From: Cryptomeria japonica
Taxonomy: Eukaryota; Streptophyta; Pinopsida; Cupressales; Cupressaceae
Assembly: GCF_030272615.1 (NCBI RefSeq)
Contig: NC_081410.1
Span: 287,057,957-287,121,956 of the forward strand
Reading direction: 5' to 3'
DNA length: 64,000 nt
The notes below the pieces were generated by a model, which worked only from the letters and a program-made list of their open reading frames with translations, was not told the DNA's origin and made no database searches. Position 1 is the stretch's first letter. Each line of letters opens with the position of its first letter. Position numbers and translations under genes: made by a program. Below, one piece after another: positions 22,806 to 33,519 of the stretch.

Positions 22806-23620
22806 TTCTCATTGTAAAGGTTGATAGTTAGTATTTGATCAATAGACATTAGATAGCAAGTAGCTAGAATAAAGTAGGAGAAAAGGAGATTGTTGCCAGG
22901 AATTTGTTGTAAAGAGCATATGATTTCATTGAAGCTATGGTGAATTTGATGTTTTATTTCAACAAGTTGCATGGTCTCTACTTCTCAATTCATTTTCATG
23001 TTGTTTAGATGAATGGAAGATCTTTGTGCATGATCAATGGTGAAGTTCATATATCCATACCACTAGCAAATTGCTGATTGTAAGTTTGCCTTGTGTGGTC
23101 AACTGGAATCCTTAAATAAGCTTAATTTCAATTGCTGTTCATACTTTGATATGCATTGCCTTGATGGTATCCTTGTTGTAAATAGTCATTTGACCATCAT
23201 TATGCTTTCCTTAGAAGATTGCATTAAGCTTTGTGGAGTTGTTGCTTTGCATGTCAAAGCAAGGCTTAGTCAAGTTTCACCAAAGATTGTCCATCGTTCC
23301 TACATGCTCAGGATTAGAATAGACTCTTCGAACTTTATGTCTTTTGCGCTTTTTATTTCCAAGCAAGTAGCTAGAATCTAAGTTCCAGCAACATCTAAAC
23401 GTTCAACATTCAAGTATTCAACGTAAGTCTGCTTGGACTACCAGCAATCACATTAACCAATTGAGTTATCCACATGTCATGACCTGACTATAGAAACCTT
23501 GGAGTTGTCTTGGTTGATCACATCATTTAGCATCCAAGAAGATTTTGATCAAGAGAGGATAGAATACATTTGATATTTTATTCTATGTTTGAGGTGCATA
23601 AAAAACACATCAACAGAACT

Positions 23621-23899
23621 ATGCTTTGTTTCGACTCCTTATGTACAAACTGTTTAACTTTCTTTTTTTGGTCATTTGGTCATGAAAACTACATATTAAG
23701 CAGTTCTGATTTAGTCATTCTAGATTCACTATGTTGAGTTCTCATTACTGATTACTTAAAATAATAATGTACCCTATATCTAGATCTTTTCAATATCTTG
23801 AAAGCCATGTCCCCTAAAAGGACCAATTCCTCCTGAAATCTCATAGAATTTGGAAGATATACTCATTCCTCAATCCCCATATCCCACCACCCCTGAAAT
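23621..23899. other. Intron sequence between elements D and H
   Basis: A short AT-rich remnant of the host intron separates two insertions. I see no convincing exon. Confidence 0.6.
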
Positions 23900-24369
23900 T
23901 GTTGATTTTAGGCAATCAAATGTTAATCTAGTTACTTCAATTATAAACAGACTGAGAATAAGCAGAAATAATAATAAAAGCACACAACACAAGACACAAG
24001 TACCCTCGGAAAACCTCCCTGTTGGAGGAAAAACCCAGCATCAAAGATTCAAATCAGTTCCTTTATTCATAAGCAGATTACATGAATCAGATTACTTATC
24101 TGATTGAGTGCCAATCTAGGGCAGACTGAACCTAGTATATGCAGCTGTAGTATGTCTTCAGAGAGAGCAGAATATCGACACCACTTGAAGAAGGAGATCA
24201 TTGAAGTATAGAGCACCCTGTTAAATTTAGTCTCAGTCATAACTCTAAAATCGTAATCTGTTTTAGCGCCCAGAAAATTCGATTTTATACTTGCTATTTA
24301 ATTTAGTATTAAACTAACATACTAGTTTGTTATTGTTATGTTTGGTTTAAGTAATCCCACCGGTGTAGA

Positions 24370-24456
24370 AGGATCGTGGCTCCACACAAGGGTCACGACC
24401 CTATGTGGAACCACGTGGTTCCACATAGGATCGCGACCCCCTGTGGAGGCACGATC
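24370..24456. repeat. Long palindrome in G
   Basis: The left arm GGATCGTGGCTCCACACAAG and onward pairs with a right arm ending GTGGAGGCACGATCC, with CCACGTGG at the centre. Arms are about 43 bases with a few mismatches. Confidence 0.8.
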
Positions 24457-24564
24457 CAAGGAAGACAAATGATATATATCTGCCACCCTTGTTGAATAAA
24501 ATTACATACGATACATGTGGTGAACGTAGAAGATATAATTGCTTGGTCTTCACATCTGCAAAGG

Positions 24565-24900
24565 CAAACTGATAAGAGCTTGTGGATAGAATCGCCGACT
24601 GAGGCAATCCACATGAGAGCTCATGGATAGAATCGCCGACTGAGGCAATCCACATAAGAGCTTGCGGATAGAACTGCCGACTGAGGCAATCCACATGAGA
24701 GCTCATGGATAGAATCGCCGACTGAGGCAATCCACGTAAGAGCTTGTGGATAGAATCGCCGACTGAGGCAATTCACGTGAGAGCTCATGGATAGAATCAC
24801 CAACTGAGGCAAACCACACAAGAGCTTATGGATAGAATTGCCGACAGAGGCAATCCACGCAAGATCTTGTGAATAGAATCGCCGACGGAGGCAAATTCAC
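24565..24900 (+). repeat. Minisatellite in G, about 41-bp unit, eight copies
   Basis: Units read AGAGCTTGTGGATAGAATCG then CCGACTGAGGCAATCCACAT, with small differences. Both strands are open through most of it, a by-product of the repeat. Confidence 0.9.
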
Positions 24901-25422
24901 ACCTTGAGACTATGGTCCCCTGTGATGAGCATCATATGGTTGATGGAAATACTCCCAATATCATGAGATGATATTTTTGAGTTATGGTGAATATCATGTG
25001 CCTTGATATTCTTGTTTATACCATACTTCCTGATATCATAGTGAGATAATATTTTCTCTATTCCATAATTAATCTAGACTTAATGCATTTGCATTGATTT
25101 TATCTTCCCTAGCTAAGAGGGAGTGTTAATTATGTTTTGTGTAGCTATGGTGAGGGCCATAAGTGTTGACATGGGAGATCACTACACATTATGTCTGATC
25201 ATCCTCCCTAGCTAAGAGGGAGTGTTAATGTTTGTAGCTTCAGTCGAATGATCATTTAGAATACATATAATATATGTTGATTAATAATAATATATTATTA
25301 TGTTATATTATTATATTATTATTAATCATACAAAATTTAATATTCAATATTAATCTATTATATCATTCTAAATTAATAATTGATTGATGAAACATTATAA
25401 TATTGATTAAATTATTATAATT

Positions 25423-25460
25423 AAAGGAGAGACATGTCCGTTCAAGGACATGCCTCTCCA
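25423..25460. repeat. Hairpin upstream of the G TATA box
   Basis: GGAGAGACATGTCC and GGACATGCCTCTCC form a stem around GTTCAA, one mismatch in 14. Confidence 0.8.
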
Positions 25461-26108
25461 AAGGAATATATATAGTATAATGTTATTCAATTTGAGAAAA
25501 AATAGAATTCCAAGAATGCAAGTATCAGATTGAATCAGATATATACATTAAAATACATCCAATAAAACCTGGGAAAATCAACACACCACCTTGCCCAGCA
25601 AGTTGTCCAATGGATTCGCTCAAGGATCAGATAGACTTGCAGCAGCATGAAGATATGGATAGCTCTCTACCCCCTAGTTCGCTGACTGAATTTGCATAAG
25701 GCTAATGGCACTTGATAAAGATGTTTGTTGTGTAGAATGAATCTTGTTTATATATAAGATTCATGTTCAAGTTTTCCAAGTTGGCTTTAACCAAATTTCC
25801 TTTATTTTGCATATTTTAATTTGCACTTTTGGCGCCCAATTTGGGGCCTACATAACTTGCAAGTTGTGACACGTTTCCTTTTGGGCCCAGCCCTATTAGA
25901 CATGAATTGCTTAACCACACGTTACATTTGGGCCCAGTCCTATTAGACATAAATCGCTTAACCTTATTACAATAAGATAATATTTTAATTGCCACAAGGC
26001 AACATTAAAATATGATCCGAACTAGCTAACCATTTCAACACTCCCTCTTAGCTAGAGAGGATTCTATGAATAATCAAGTCTCAAAGTGGCTACTCCCATG
26101 GATGAAAC

Positions 26109-26452
26109 AAATGATACGTTCACCATAGCTACTCCCAGAGGGTGAATGAACTCATCATGGAATTTCTTCCATGATACCCACCATACCTACTCACAGAGGG
26201 TGGGACCACCATGCCTACTCACAGAGGGTGGAATTTCTTCCATGATACCCACCATACCTACTCGCAGCAAAGGGTGGGACCACCATGCCTACTCGCAGAT
26301 GGTGGAATTTTGTCAATGATGCCCACCATACCTACTTGCAAAGTGTGGAACGAGGGCTTTCACCTCAAACTTCTCCCAGAGAAGAATGCATCACCACCAT
26401 GCCTACTCGCAGAGGGTGGAACCACCATACCTACTCGCAGAGGGTGGAACGA
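26109..26452 (-). repeat. Minisatellite between gag and the polypurine tract of H
   Basis: About nine copies of CCACCATGCCTACTCGCAGA followed by GGGTGG, alternating with longer units. It replaces pol. Confidence 0.88.
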
Positions 26453-26569
26453 AAACTATTACACAAAAGATGAGGCTTCCTCTGAAGCTGAAAGAAACTG
26501 GCTCCCTTTGAGCTTGACAAGCTCCCTCTAAAGCTAAAGATGTCAAGCTACCTCTAACATTTCCTCTTT

Positions 26570-27416
26570 TTAGAAAAGCAGGTCTTCATTTGACCTTTGC
26601 TCCTTCTGAGATGTCCCTATGCCAACTTTTGCAGAGGAAGCAAGAGGAGTGGACCTGAATTTGCAATCCCGAGCAAAATGACCATACTTGTCACACTTAA
26701 AGCATTGGATGTGAGATAAGTCCTTCTTCCTTTTTGATTTAGGGGCAGGATCTGAATCTCTGTCTCTATCCCACTTCCTTCCTTTGCCTTTAACCATATG
26801 CGAAGCAAGGACTTCATTGTCTACATCATAATGATCACGCTCAATTCCTCTTGCTATCAATCATGACTCTTCTTGTATGCAATCTGCTCTGAAACGATCG
26901 AACTTGGGAAGATCTAGTCTTGCACTAATTCCTTGAATGTAAGTCTCCCAAGATGTCGGAAGACCATTGAGAGCAAGCATGGTCAAGTCACTGTCATCAA
27001 CAACCTTCCCAATGGATGAGAGTTGATCTCTCAAATCAGAAATCCTCATGAAGTATGCTATGACGGATTCACCTTTCATCATCTTGATGTGATGAAGTTG
27101 CTGCTTCAAAGCTAGGGCACGGCTGGTGTTGTTGATTTCGTACATCTCTTCCAATGTCTTGAACATTTCGCTAGCAGTCTTCAGCTTAGAGATGATAGGT
27201 ACAATATGATCCTTCACGGAGTCAACTAGCATTCTCTGAGCTTGAAAATCTTTATTCCTCCATGACGTCTTCCTCTTCTACCTCAAGTTCAATGGAAGAT
27301 CTCTCCACAAAGTCTGCAAGATCACTTCCATTTAATGCAAGCATGATTCGGAATCTCCATGACGTGAAGTTGGATGCACCATCCAATCTATCTTCAACCC
27401 TGAGACAGTTCAACAT
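26570..27416 (-). pseudogene. Gag of element H with CCHC zinc knuckle
   Basis: From ATG at 27416 the frame reads LDGASNFTSWRFRIMLALNG, the usual start of a plant copia gag. A one-base frameshift near 27260 moves it to WRNKDFQAQRML, and TGA at 26861-26863 interrupts it again. The UBN2-type core has ALKQQLHHIKMMKGESV. Near the C-terminus CFKCDKYGHFARDC matches CX2CX4HX4C, the nucleic-acid-binding knuckle. The length is close to a full gag. No protease follows. Confidence 0.88.
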
Positions 27417-27493
27417 TTCGAATGAAGTAATAAGAGCAAATTGAGAAGAGGAGGAACAACTACAATCAATCTGATTACCCCTAATTCGAACTT

Positions 27494-27506
27494 GGCTTTG
27501 ATACCA
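27494..27506 (-). promoter_or_regulatory. Primer-binding site of element H
   Basis: TGGTATCAAAGCC directly follows the CA end of the 5' LTR, complementary-type to initiator Met tRNA. Confidence 0.88.
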
Positions 27507-28291
27507 TGTTGATTTTAGGCAATCAGATGTTAATCTAGTTACTTAAATTATAAACAGACTGAGAATAAGCAGAAATAATAATAAAAGCACACAACACAAG
27601 ACACAAAACACAAGACACAAGTACCTTGGGAAAACCTCCCTCTTGGAGGAAAAACCTAGCATCAAAGATTCAGATCAGTTCCTTTATTCATAAGCAGATT
27701 ACATGAATCAGATTACTTATCTGATTGAGTGTCCATCTAGGGCAGACTGAACCTAGTATATGCAGCTGTAGTATGTCTTCAGAGAGAGCAGAATATCGAC
27801 ACCACTTGAAGAAGGAGATCAATGAAGTAAAGAGCACCACCTTGCCCAGCAAGTTGTCCAATGGATTCGCTCAAGGATCAGATAGACTTGCAGCAGCATG
27901 AAGATATGGATCGCTCTCTACCCCCAAGTTCGCTGACTGAATTTGCATAAGGCTAACGGCACTTGATAAAGATGTTTGTTGTGTAGAATGAATCTTGTTT
28001 ATATACAAGATTCATGTTCAAGTTTTCCAAGTCGGCTTTAACCAAATTTCCTTTATTTTACATATTTTAATTTGCACTTTTGGCGCCCAATTTGGGGCCT
28101 ACATAACTTGCAAGTTGTGACACGTTTCCTTTTGGGCCCAGCCCTATTAGACATGAATTGCTTAACCACACATTACATTTAGGCCCAGCCCTATTAGACA
28201 TAAATCGCTTAAACTTATTACAATAAGATAATATTTTAATTGCCACAAGACAACATTAAAATATGATCTGAACTAGCTAAACATTTCAACA
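27507..28291 (-). repeat. 5' LTR of element H, 785 bp
   Basis: Bounded by TGTTG and CAACA and nearly identical to the reassembled 3' LTR, so the element inserted fairly recently. Confidence 0.93.
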
Positions 28292-28364
28292 GAAATTTGA
28301 TGAGGTAACATTGACAAATCAAAAATCACAGTCAAACTCTGCACAGAATATCAATATAGCACAC

Positions 28365-28431
28365 CTCTAAGGTCAGGAAATTTAGAAGAAGCATCAAGAG
28401 CATGTCGCACAAAAGGATCCAATGATTCCAC
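28365..28431 (-). CDS. SMARCAL1/CHR18-like exon after the second HARP module
   Basis: The 67-bp exon lies between acceptor TTATCAG and donor GTGTGC. It encodes VESLDPFVRHALDASSKFPD and LR plus one base of a Gly codon. LDPxVxxA after the HARP fold is typical of plant SMARCAL1 proteins. Downstream the Gly codon is completed at 8602, giving a 19.8-kb intron. Confidence 0.85.
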
Positions 28432-28565
28432 CTGATAAAACCAAAAGTAGATATTAAACAACATATGGATGAGGTTGCATCTGGCACATCACTTCATTAG
28501 CATTTTAGCAGTATATAAATTTTGATTGTAACAGTAACTATGGTTGCATCCACTCTTATACTTAC

Positions 28566-28641
28566 AACAACTTCCAAGCCGTCTATTTGAGCAAGAGCTC
28601 TTTCTGCATCTGGTAGGGATGATATAGGGAGAATCCATAGC
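28566..28641 (-). CDS. SMARCAL1/CHR18-like exon, second HARP module, C-terminal part
   Basis: A 76-bp exon with acceptor TTCCATAG and donor GTAAGTAT. It completes an Arg codon, then encodes LWILPISSLPDAERALAQID and GLEVV. The pattern KERxWxxPxxSL with the following amphipathic helix is the HARP fold. The exon length and phases are identical to the exon at 55018-55093. Confidence 0.87.
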
Positions 28642-28803
28642 CTATGGAAATGATTGCAAAATGAAAAAAATTGGAAAGTGATTCAAAATTCAATACAATT
28701 ATATTATTTACATAGAAATTTGAAACACTAAATTGTTTGTTACATGCATATTAAATGTTGTATCTAAAGAGATATACAACAATATGATAGCATAAATAAT
28801 AAC

Positions 28804-28859
28804 CTTTCTTTGGCACTCCATTCAGCTTTTGGAACTGCACGAAAAGCTGCTATCACTTG
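28804..28859 (-). CDS. SMARCAL1/CHR18-like exon, second HARP module, central part
   Basis: This 56-bp exon encodes QVIAAFRAVPKAEWSAKE and two bases of the Arg codon that the next exon completes. Acceptor ATGAAG, donor GTTATT. VxAxRxxPKAxWxAKER is the recognisable HARP core. Confidence 0.87.
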
Positions 28860-28961
28860 CTTCATAATACAAACAACACCATCACAATTAGATTGAGAAA
28901 TGCTACGAGGAAAAATGCCAGCCAAAGTTCAATGATATGCTACAAATACAAAAATATTTAC

Positions 28962-29128
28962 CTCCTGGAATGGGAATCTTGCTGCAATATTCCCACTGCT
29001 ATGTATAGAAAGGTTAACATAACACTTTCCATATTTTCCTTTTATTTGATCAGCATTCTGGAATAATTTTGTTCTTGTGGATGGAGTTATCCCTGACTTA
29101 CCCTCAGGCTCCATAACTTTACCAAGCT
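28962..29128 (-). CDS. SMARCAL1/CHR18-like exon, start of the second HARP module
   Basis: A 167-bp exon with acceptor TGTTCCAG and donor GTAAAT. It opens with two bases of a codon, continues through a polar linker (EPEGKSGITPSTRTKL) and ends CYVNLSIHSSGNIAARFPFQ plus E. VxLxxHSSGNIAAKF is a hallmark of plant SMARCAL1 just before the HARP core. In SMARCAL1, HARP domains bind branched DNA to position the ATPase at stalled forks. The two opening bases fit the single base left by the exon at 43074. Confidence 0.87.
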
Positions 29129-31345
29129 CTGGAACACAATATGAAGAAAGTATTTTATATTTTAGAAATCAGCACAAAATTTAAAAAACAAAAACTTGTC
29201 TTTTCAAACATAAAAACAAGATAATATAACTCGGTATCATAAGAAAAATTGCTGCATTGAAACCAAGAGTCAACAGTCGATAAAAATAAGCACGCACAGT
29301 AGAGTTTGCTCCTATTAATGGCCTTAAAAATGAGGAAGCTATATATAAACAGTTCAACAAGTACAGAAATTTAAAGAAGCAGAGACTATGAAGACTATAA
29401 AAATTAGATGGAACATTCCATCATACAATAACTCAATGTGAAGCCTATAAAATTAGATCCAATGTTGCAATGTTAAATGAAAACACCTGAGGCCAGCACA
29501 ATTTGAATGTACACATAGACAATCAGGTTTGCACTCACCAAGAGGCACAGAAGATTATGGTTATCAAAAAATAAAAGTGGCCCTTGATTCAGTACTGGTG
29601 TACATTTACTACTAGCATTTGAAAAAAGTTGCTTAAAATTAAAAAAAAATCCTCCAATTCAGCAGGTGTGTACATGTGCCATTTAAACAAGGTCACAAGA
29701 AGCTGTGTCTTCTATTGGTTTTAGTTTAGCTATCCAACAATTTTAAATTCAAACCAAGCAGCAAGCTGTCTGAGCACAGTAGAGATCTATTTAAGAACTC
29801 AAAGTATATAACCTCCATATTTGGTACACAGCACGCCATTGAGCTGTTTGAGAGGAACTTGAACATTTCTATGGCTAAAATTATGCACTAGTTGTCTGAT
29901 TTAAAGGAGTTAACCAAGGTTGTAAGCCATGATTCCAGAAATTTGATTTTCATATTAAGGATTCTGTTATGGAAAAGAATCAGACCCCAAGATAATCCAG
30001 TTATAACATTTTGCTATTAAAAATTCAGGATATGAGAATAATAGTTTAATGGATAAAATTCTGGGCTGAAGACTTGAGGAAAAGACATTAAGGGGAAAGC
30101 AGAAGTTAGAGCCAATGAGCCATCCAACTACCCAAAGAATCATACTCCTATATAGAAAATTATCAAGTACATGACACAAGGAATTGTAGTGGGCATTAGT
30201 AAAGAATAACAAAATTATAGCACTAGCAAGATGACTTGACCAAGCTTTTCTTTGCCATGCCTTGAAGATTAATGAGACATCAGTTTTGATTATTTTGAAG
30301 GGAAAGACTAGCATTTTGTACATGCTAGAAGATTTCCACACGGTAAGGGGATTACCTCATGACAAGACAAAAAGTGGAGATCTGAAAGGATATCAGAATG
30401 GACAAAAATAACTTCACTGATGAACTATATCCCTCATCACAACCAGATGCAGTTATTGCTCCAACATGGGAAACATGGATTTGAGATCCAATATAGGTGT
30501 ACCCCAGAGTTGCAGTATATTCATGACATGGTTTTAAGCAAGTCTATAAGTGAATACAATGTATAATCAATGATGTATCAAATTTACCAACGCACATGGT
30601 GCTATAACTGAACTAGATAATCAAAGGCACTATATTGAATTGGACAGAGTTTCTCTTTGTGAAGATCAGGACTCTTCTTGCCAGACCATGCAAGAGAATT
30701 TACATCTCCATATTTTAGCTTTGTGTTATGAAGCCATTCCGACAACATGAAGGCACAAACAAAGATACTGAGAGGCCCCCAGGGGGTGAATCAGTATCTT
30801 AAATACTTTTGAACCAAATTAAAGACATAAGAAGCCTGAAAACAAATCTGAAGATAGACACCAGTTTTATCTCGTGGAAAACCCGTCTGGGTAAAAAACC
30901 AAAGGTACAAAAGATATTTTTATTAATAACAACTGGGCTCCAACCCATTACAAAATGAGCACCAACTCAGTACAAGGACAACAATCTTACTAAGCACCAA
31001 CTCAGGAGAGCAGATCAGAATTTTAAAAGAAAATGAAGCTCTTTGTTTTATTCTGAAATGAGTAAAACTCTTGTCTTACCATACATTAACATACACACTG
31101 ATATAGTGATTCAGTACAATTCACTTTGCAAAAAGAAATTTCTGTGTGTGCAATCTGATAACAACCTGTCACTGTACTCGCAATATTCAGCACATAACAT
31201 AATATTTCTTCAAATGCACTAGGCTGTAACCACAGACTCAAAACACACACTATTGAACAAGGTTCTTCCAGCAGTAGAAGAACACTCAGAAGATCTATCG
31301 TACTCCCAGAAAAAACTCAAAGTCACACCATTTTTTTTTCAAAAA
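29129..31345. other. Intron of the SMARCAL1-like gene, no further gene seen
   Basis: AT-rich, with no supported exon. The right part, from about 30760, has the look of a repeat (hairpin at 30764) and continues beyond element B at 38020. Confidence 0.5.
30764..30798. repeat. Nested hairpin
   Basis: GATACTGA and TCAGTATC enclose a second stem CCCCC-A-GGGGG. The words TACTGAGAGG and GGGGGTGAATCAGTA suggest the edge of a repeat family, not verified. Confidence 0.7.
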
Positions 31346-31373
31346 CGGCATGTTGTGACCTAATCACACATCA

Positions 31374-31390
31374 CCCCATTCAAAATGGGG
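31374..31390 (+). repeat. 5' terminal hairpin of element B
   Basis: CCCCATT-CAA-AATGGGG, 23 bases from the element start, same position and stem as in D with a different loop. Confidence 0.75.
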
Positions 31391-32114
31391 ACGCCCTTCT
31401 TTTTAGGCCTTCTCTGTCTTTTGGTTTGGGTTTTGGGGTCTTTTCGCGACAGTCTCTGCAGTCTCTCTCTGTTTTGCAAGTGAGTGGGCTCAGTTTGATC
31501 AAGCCTGCTTTTTGTTTGAGCAATTTTGGCTGAGTCTAGGGCTTGTATTGTCAATTTTAGAGTTTTTTTACTTCAATCCTTGAGTTTAGGGGTTTCCTTT
31601 TAGAGTTTTGGAAAACTGACAGTTGCAATGGAGTCAGGACCTTCTAAAGAACCTCCCAGTGAAATTTGAGTGAATTCTGAGCAACTTTCTATTTTTTGAA
31701 AGTTCCTATTTTTTAGGGATTTTACTGTCTCCCGAAATGTCTTCATTTCACCAAAAATCAAACTTACTATTTTTAGTAATTTCTATTTTTAGTAAGTTTA
31801 TATTTATAGTAAGTGTCTCTGCATCCCGTTTTGATCTAACTGAGACAATTTGAAGCACTTTCTATTTTTGGAAAGTTTATTTGTGGCAGGCTCCTCGCAG
31901 GCAAACACTAGAGACTGAGCATTCACGATCATTTCTAAATCCGGAAGTCAAGAAGCAAGCTAAATTGATCAAAAAATGGCAGAGTATAGGCATCTATTCC
32001 AAAAGTGGAAACTAGTGTTGAAATCTTCTAAAGTCTGGAAAAGTTCTTCAATTCCTCAAAATGGCACTTCAATTTGGAAATATTTGAAATTGGCTGAGTC
32101 AAGGAAGATGGATA

Positions 32115-32810
32115 AGTGTCAAATTCCTTGACAAGGTGATTTTGGCGCCCAAGATTAGGTATGGGCACCAAATTCAAGGCGTGATAAGATGGAAAATCAT
32201 GAGATTCCTTGGCATGTGTGTTTTGGCGCCCAAGGATGGAGTAGGGCGCTAAAACAAGGTCCTCATGGAAAACTTAAAATTCAAGATTTCCTTCCTCAAA
32301 ACATTTTAGTGCCCAAGTGGAGTAGTGGGGCGCAAAAATGGGTTGCTCATGGAAAAACGACAAAATGAAGATTTCCTTGCCCAGGTGAAACCAGTGCCCA
32401 AGTGGAGGGGTAAAGCGTCAAATTGAAGTGGTCATGGAAAATGTCCAAAACACCAAATTCCTTCCCTAAGAAGAAATGGCGCTCATGTCAAGGAGAGGGC
32501 GCCAAATTGGTCAAGGCGTGGAAAGTGTGAAAATGCCAAATTGCATGGCACAAAAGAAATAGCGCCCAAGTATCAAGAAGGGTGCTGAAGTGATAGGATC
32601 AAGGAAAACTCCCAAATTGACAAATTCCTTGTCCAGGTGGAAATGGCACCCAAGACATCACCAGGGCACCAAAACTAGGTGGTCATGAAAAACTTCAAAA
32701 TCACAAAATTTGTCCCCAGTGCGGAATCAATGCCCAAGTGTTGAGGAGGGCTCCAAAATGACTAAGGCATGGAAATGATGAATTCCATCACAAAGTGGAA
32801 TTAGCGCCTA
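32115..32810 (+). repeat. Element B degenerate array, about 95-bp unit
   Basis: Seven or eight diverged units contain TGGCGCCCAAG, a short gap, GGGCGCCAAA, then CATGGAAAA and a CCAAATTCCTT word. No frame is conserved. Confidence 0.8.
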
Positions 32811-33519
32811 AGTCAAGGAATTCAAGATTTTCCAAGGCAAAGGGGAAATTGAAGATCAGGTATGGGTTGAAAAAGCAGAGAATTCTCCTTGGGAAAAAAT
32901 TTTTAAAATCCTTTTTCAGGTTGCCAAATCTCATCAAAATTTGAAAATTTTTGCAGATTTGGATTCGTGAATGAATTGTCTCTCCCCTAGACTCAGGACC
33001 TAAGTTTTAGGAAAGTTCCTAAAAATAGGAGATGGTGAAAAAACGTTGAAAATCTCCTCCAAAGCAAGGAAAGTTGAAAAAATTTCAAGAAGGGTCTTCC
33101 CGAGTCAAAGATTCTCTCTCCTAAAGTTATCCACCAAGTGGATGGATAAGGTGAAGAATCTTGAGTGAATCTTCCAAAATCCAAAAAATGGAAGGTTGGA
33201 GAGTTGGCAAAGAATATTCCAAATCATGGTGCATGACTTAATTTCATTTTCAAACTCAACTACAAGGATGGGGCCCATTCGCATGGCGTCATGGAGAGGA
33301 AAGTATGACGCATAATTAAAACAACTGCCTAAAATGATCTTTGCTAACTTAGCAGCATGTTGAAAAGAATTCTATATAAACGCACAAGCACAATTCATTC
33401 TTCACGTGCAAATTTGGAGAAAGAAAAGTTGGAGAGCAAGTGAAAAGAAGTCAGACTTCAAGAATATTTTATTCTTTTCAGGAAGCGTTGTTCGCAAAAA
33501 ATGCTAATTTATTCCTGAA

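Larger units (their letters stand above)
9203..23615 (+). mobile_element. Element D: TGTTG...CAACA element, non-coding, split by element A
   Basis: The element starts TGTTGCGACG at 9203 and ends ACACATCAACA at 23615. A perfect 5-bp target duplication GAACT lies at 9198-9202 and 23616-23620. Without element A it is about 3.74 kb. Near its 5' end it has the hairpin CCCCATT-GCA-AATGGGG (9226-9242). After A it carries a degenerate array (20440-20870), a promoter block with a TATA box near 22790, and a U5-like tail. No gag, pol, primer site or second LTR is present. A solo copy of a very long LTR is the simplest reading. Confidence 0.85.
24219..25583 (+). mobile_element. Insertion G, 1365 bp, inside the H 3' LTR
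   Basis: Starts TGTTAAATTTAG and ends AAAATCAACA. The flanks CACCC and CACCA form a 5-bp duplication with one mismatch, and the intact LTR has a single CACCA. Inside: a long palindrome (about 24370-24456), an array of about 41-bp units (24565-24900), two copies of CCTAGCTAAGAGGGAGTGTT (25113, 25206) and a TATATATAG box near 25460. The second TAAGAGGGAG/TGTTAATG resembles a polypurine tract and LTR start, so 25223-25583 may be a 3' LTR. A matching 5' LTR is not convincing. Confidence 0.75.
23900..26040 (-). repeat. 3' LTR of element H, interrupted by insertion G
   Basis: 23900-24218 and 25589-26040 together match the 5' LTR. Their 771 bp versus 785 bp is explained by one 14-bp ACAAAACACAAGAC duplication in the 5' LTR. 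Confidence 0.92.
23900..28291 (-). mobile_element. Element H: gag-only copia-type LTR retrotransposon (TR-GAG-like)
   Basis: Flanked by a perfect 5-bp duplication GAAAT (23895-23899 and 28292-28296). On the minus strand: 5' LTR 28291-27507, primer site 27506-27494, broken gag 27416-26570, a minisatellite 26452-26109, polypurine tract 26050-26041, 3' LTR 26040-23900 (split by G). The internal region is only 1466 bp, and protease, integrase, RT and RNase H are absent. Such elements depend on pol from another copy. It sits in an intron of the SMARCAL1-like gene in the same orientation. Confidence 0.92.

Noticed and set aside
23818-23899. Possible extra helicase exon between D and H
   Set aside because: The minus-strand reading KFYE...PFRGHGF loosely recalls the region before the P-loop, but it has no proper donor, and the true exon of that region is at 8536-8602.
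24393-24821. Minus-strand repeated-peptide frames in insertion G
   Set aside because: They are produced by the minisatellite; frames in adjacent phases are equally open.
26109-26531. Possible CRISPR-like or repeat-protein array
   Set aside because: Units vary in length and have no unique spacers of constant size. It is a minisatellite within an LTR retrotransposon of a eukaryote.
27494-27506. Possible tRNA-derived gene
   Set aside because: Only the 13 bases of a primer-binding site are present; no cloverleaf.
32115-32810. Array considered as centromeric or satellite DNA
   Set aside because: Too few and too diverged copies, confined within element B at a position shared by arrays in sister elements.
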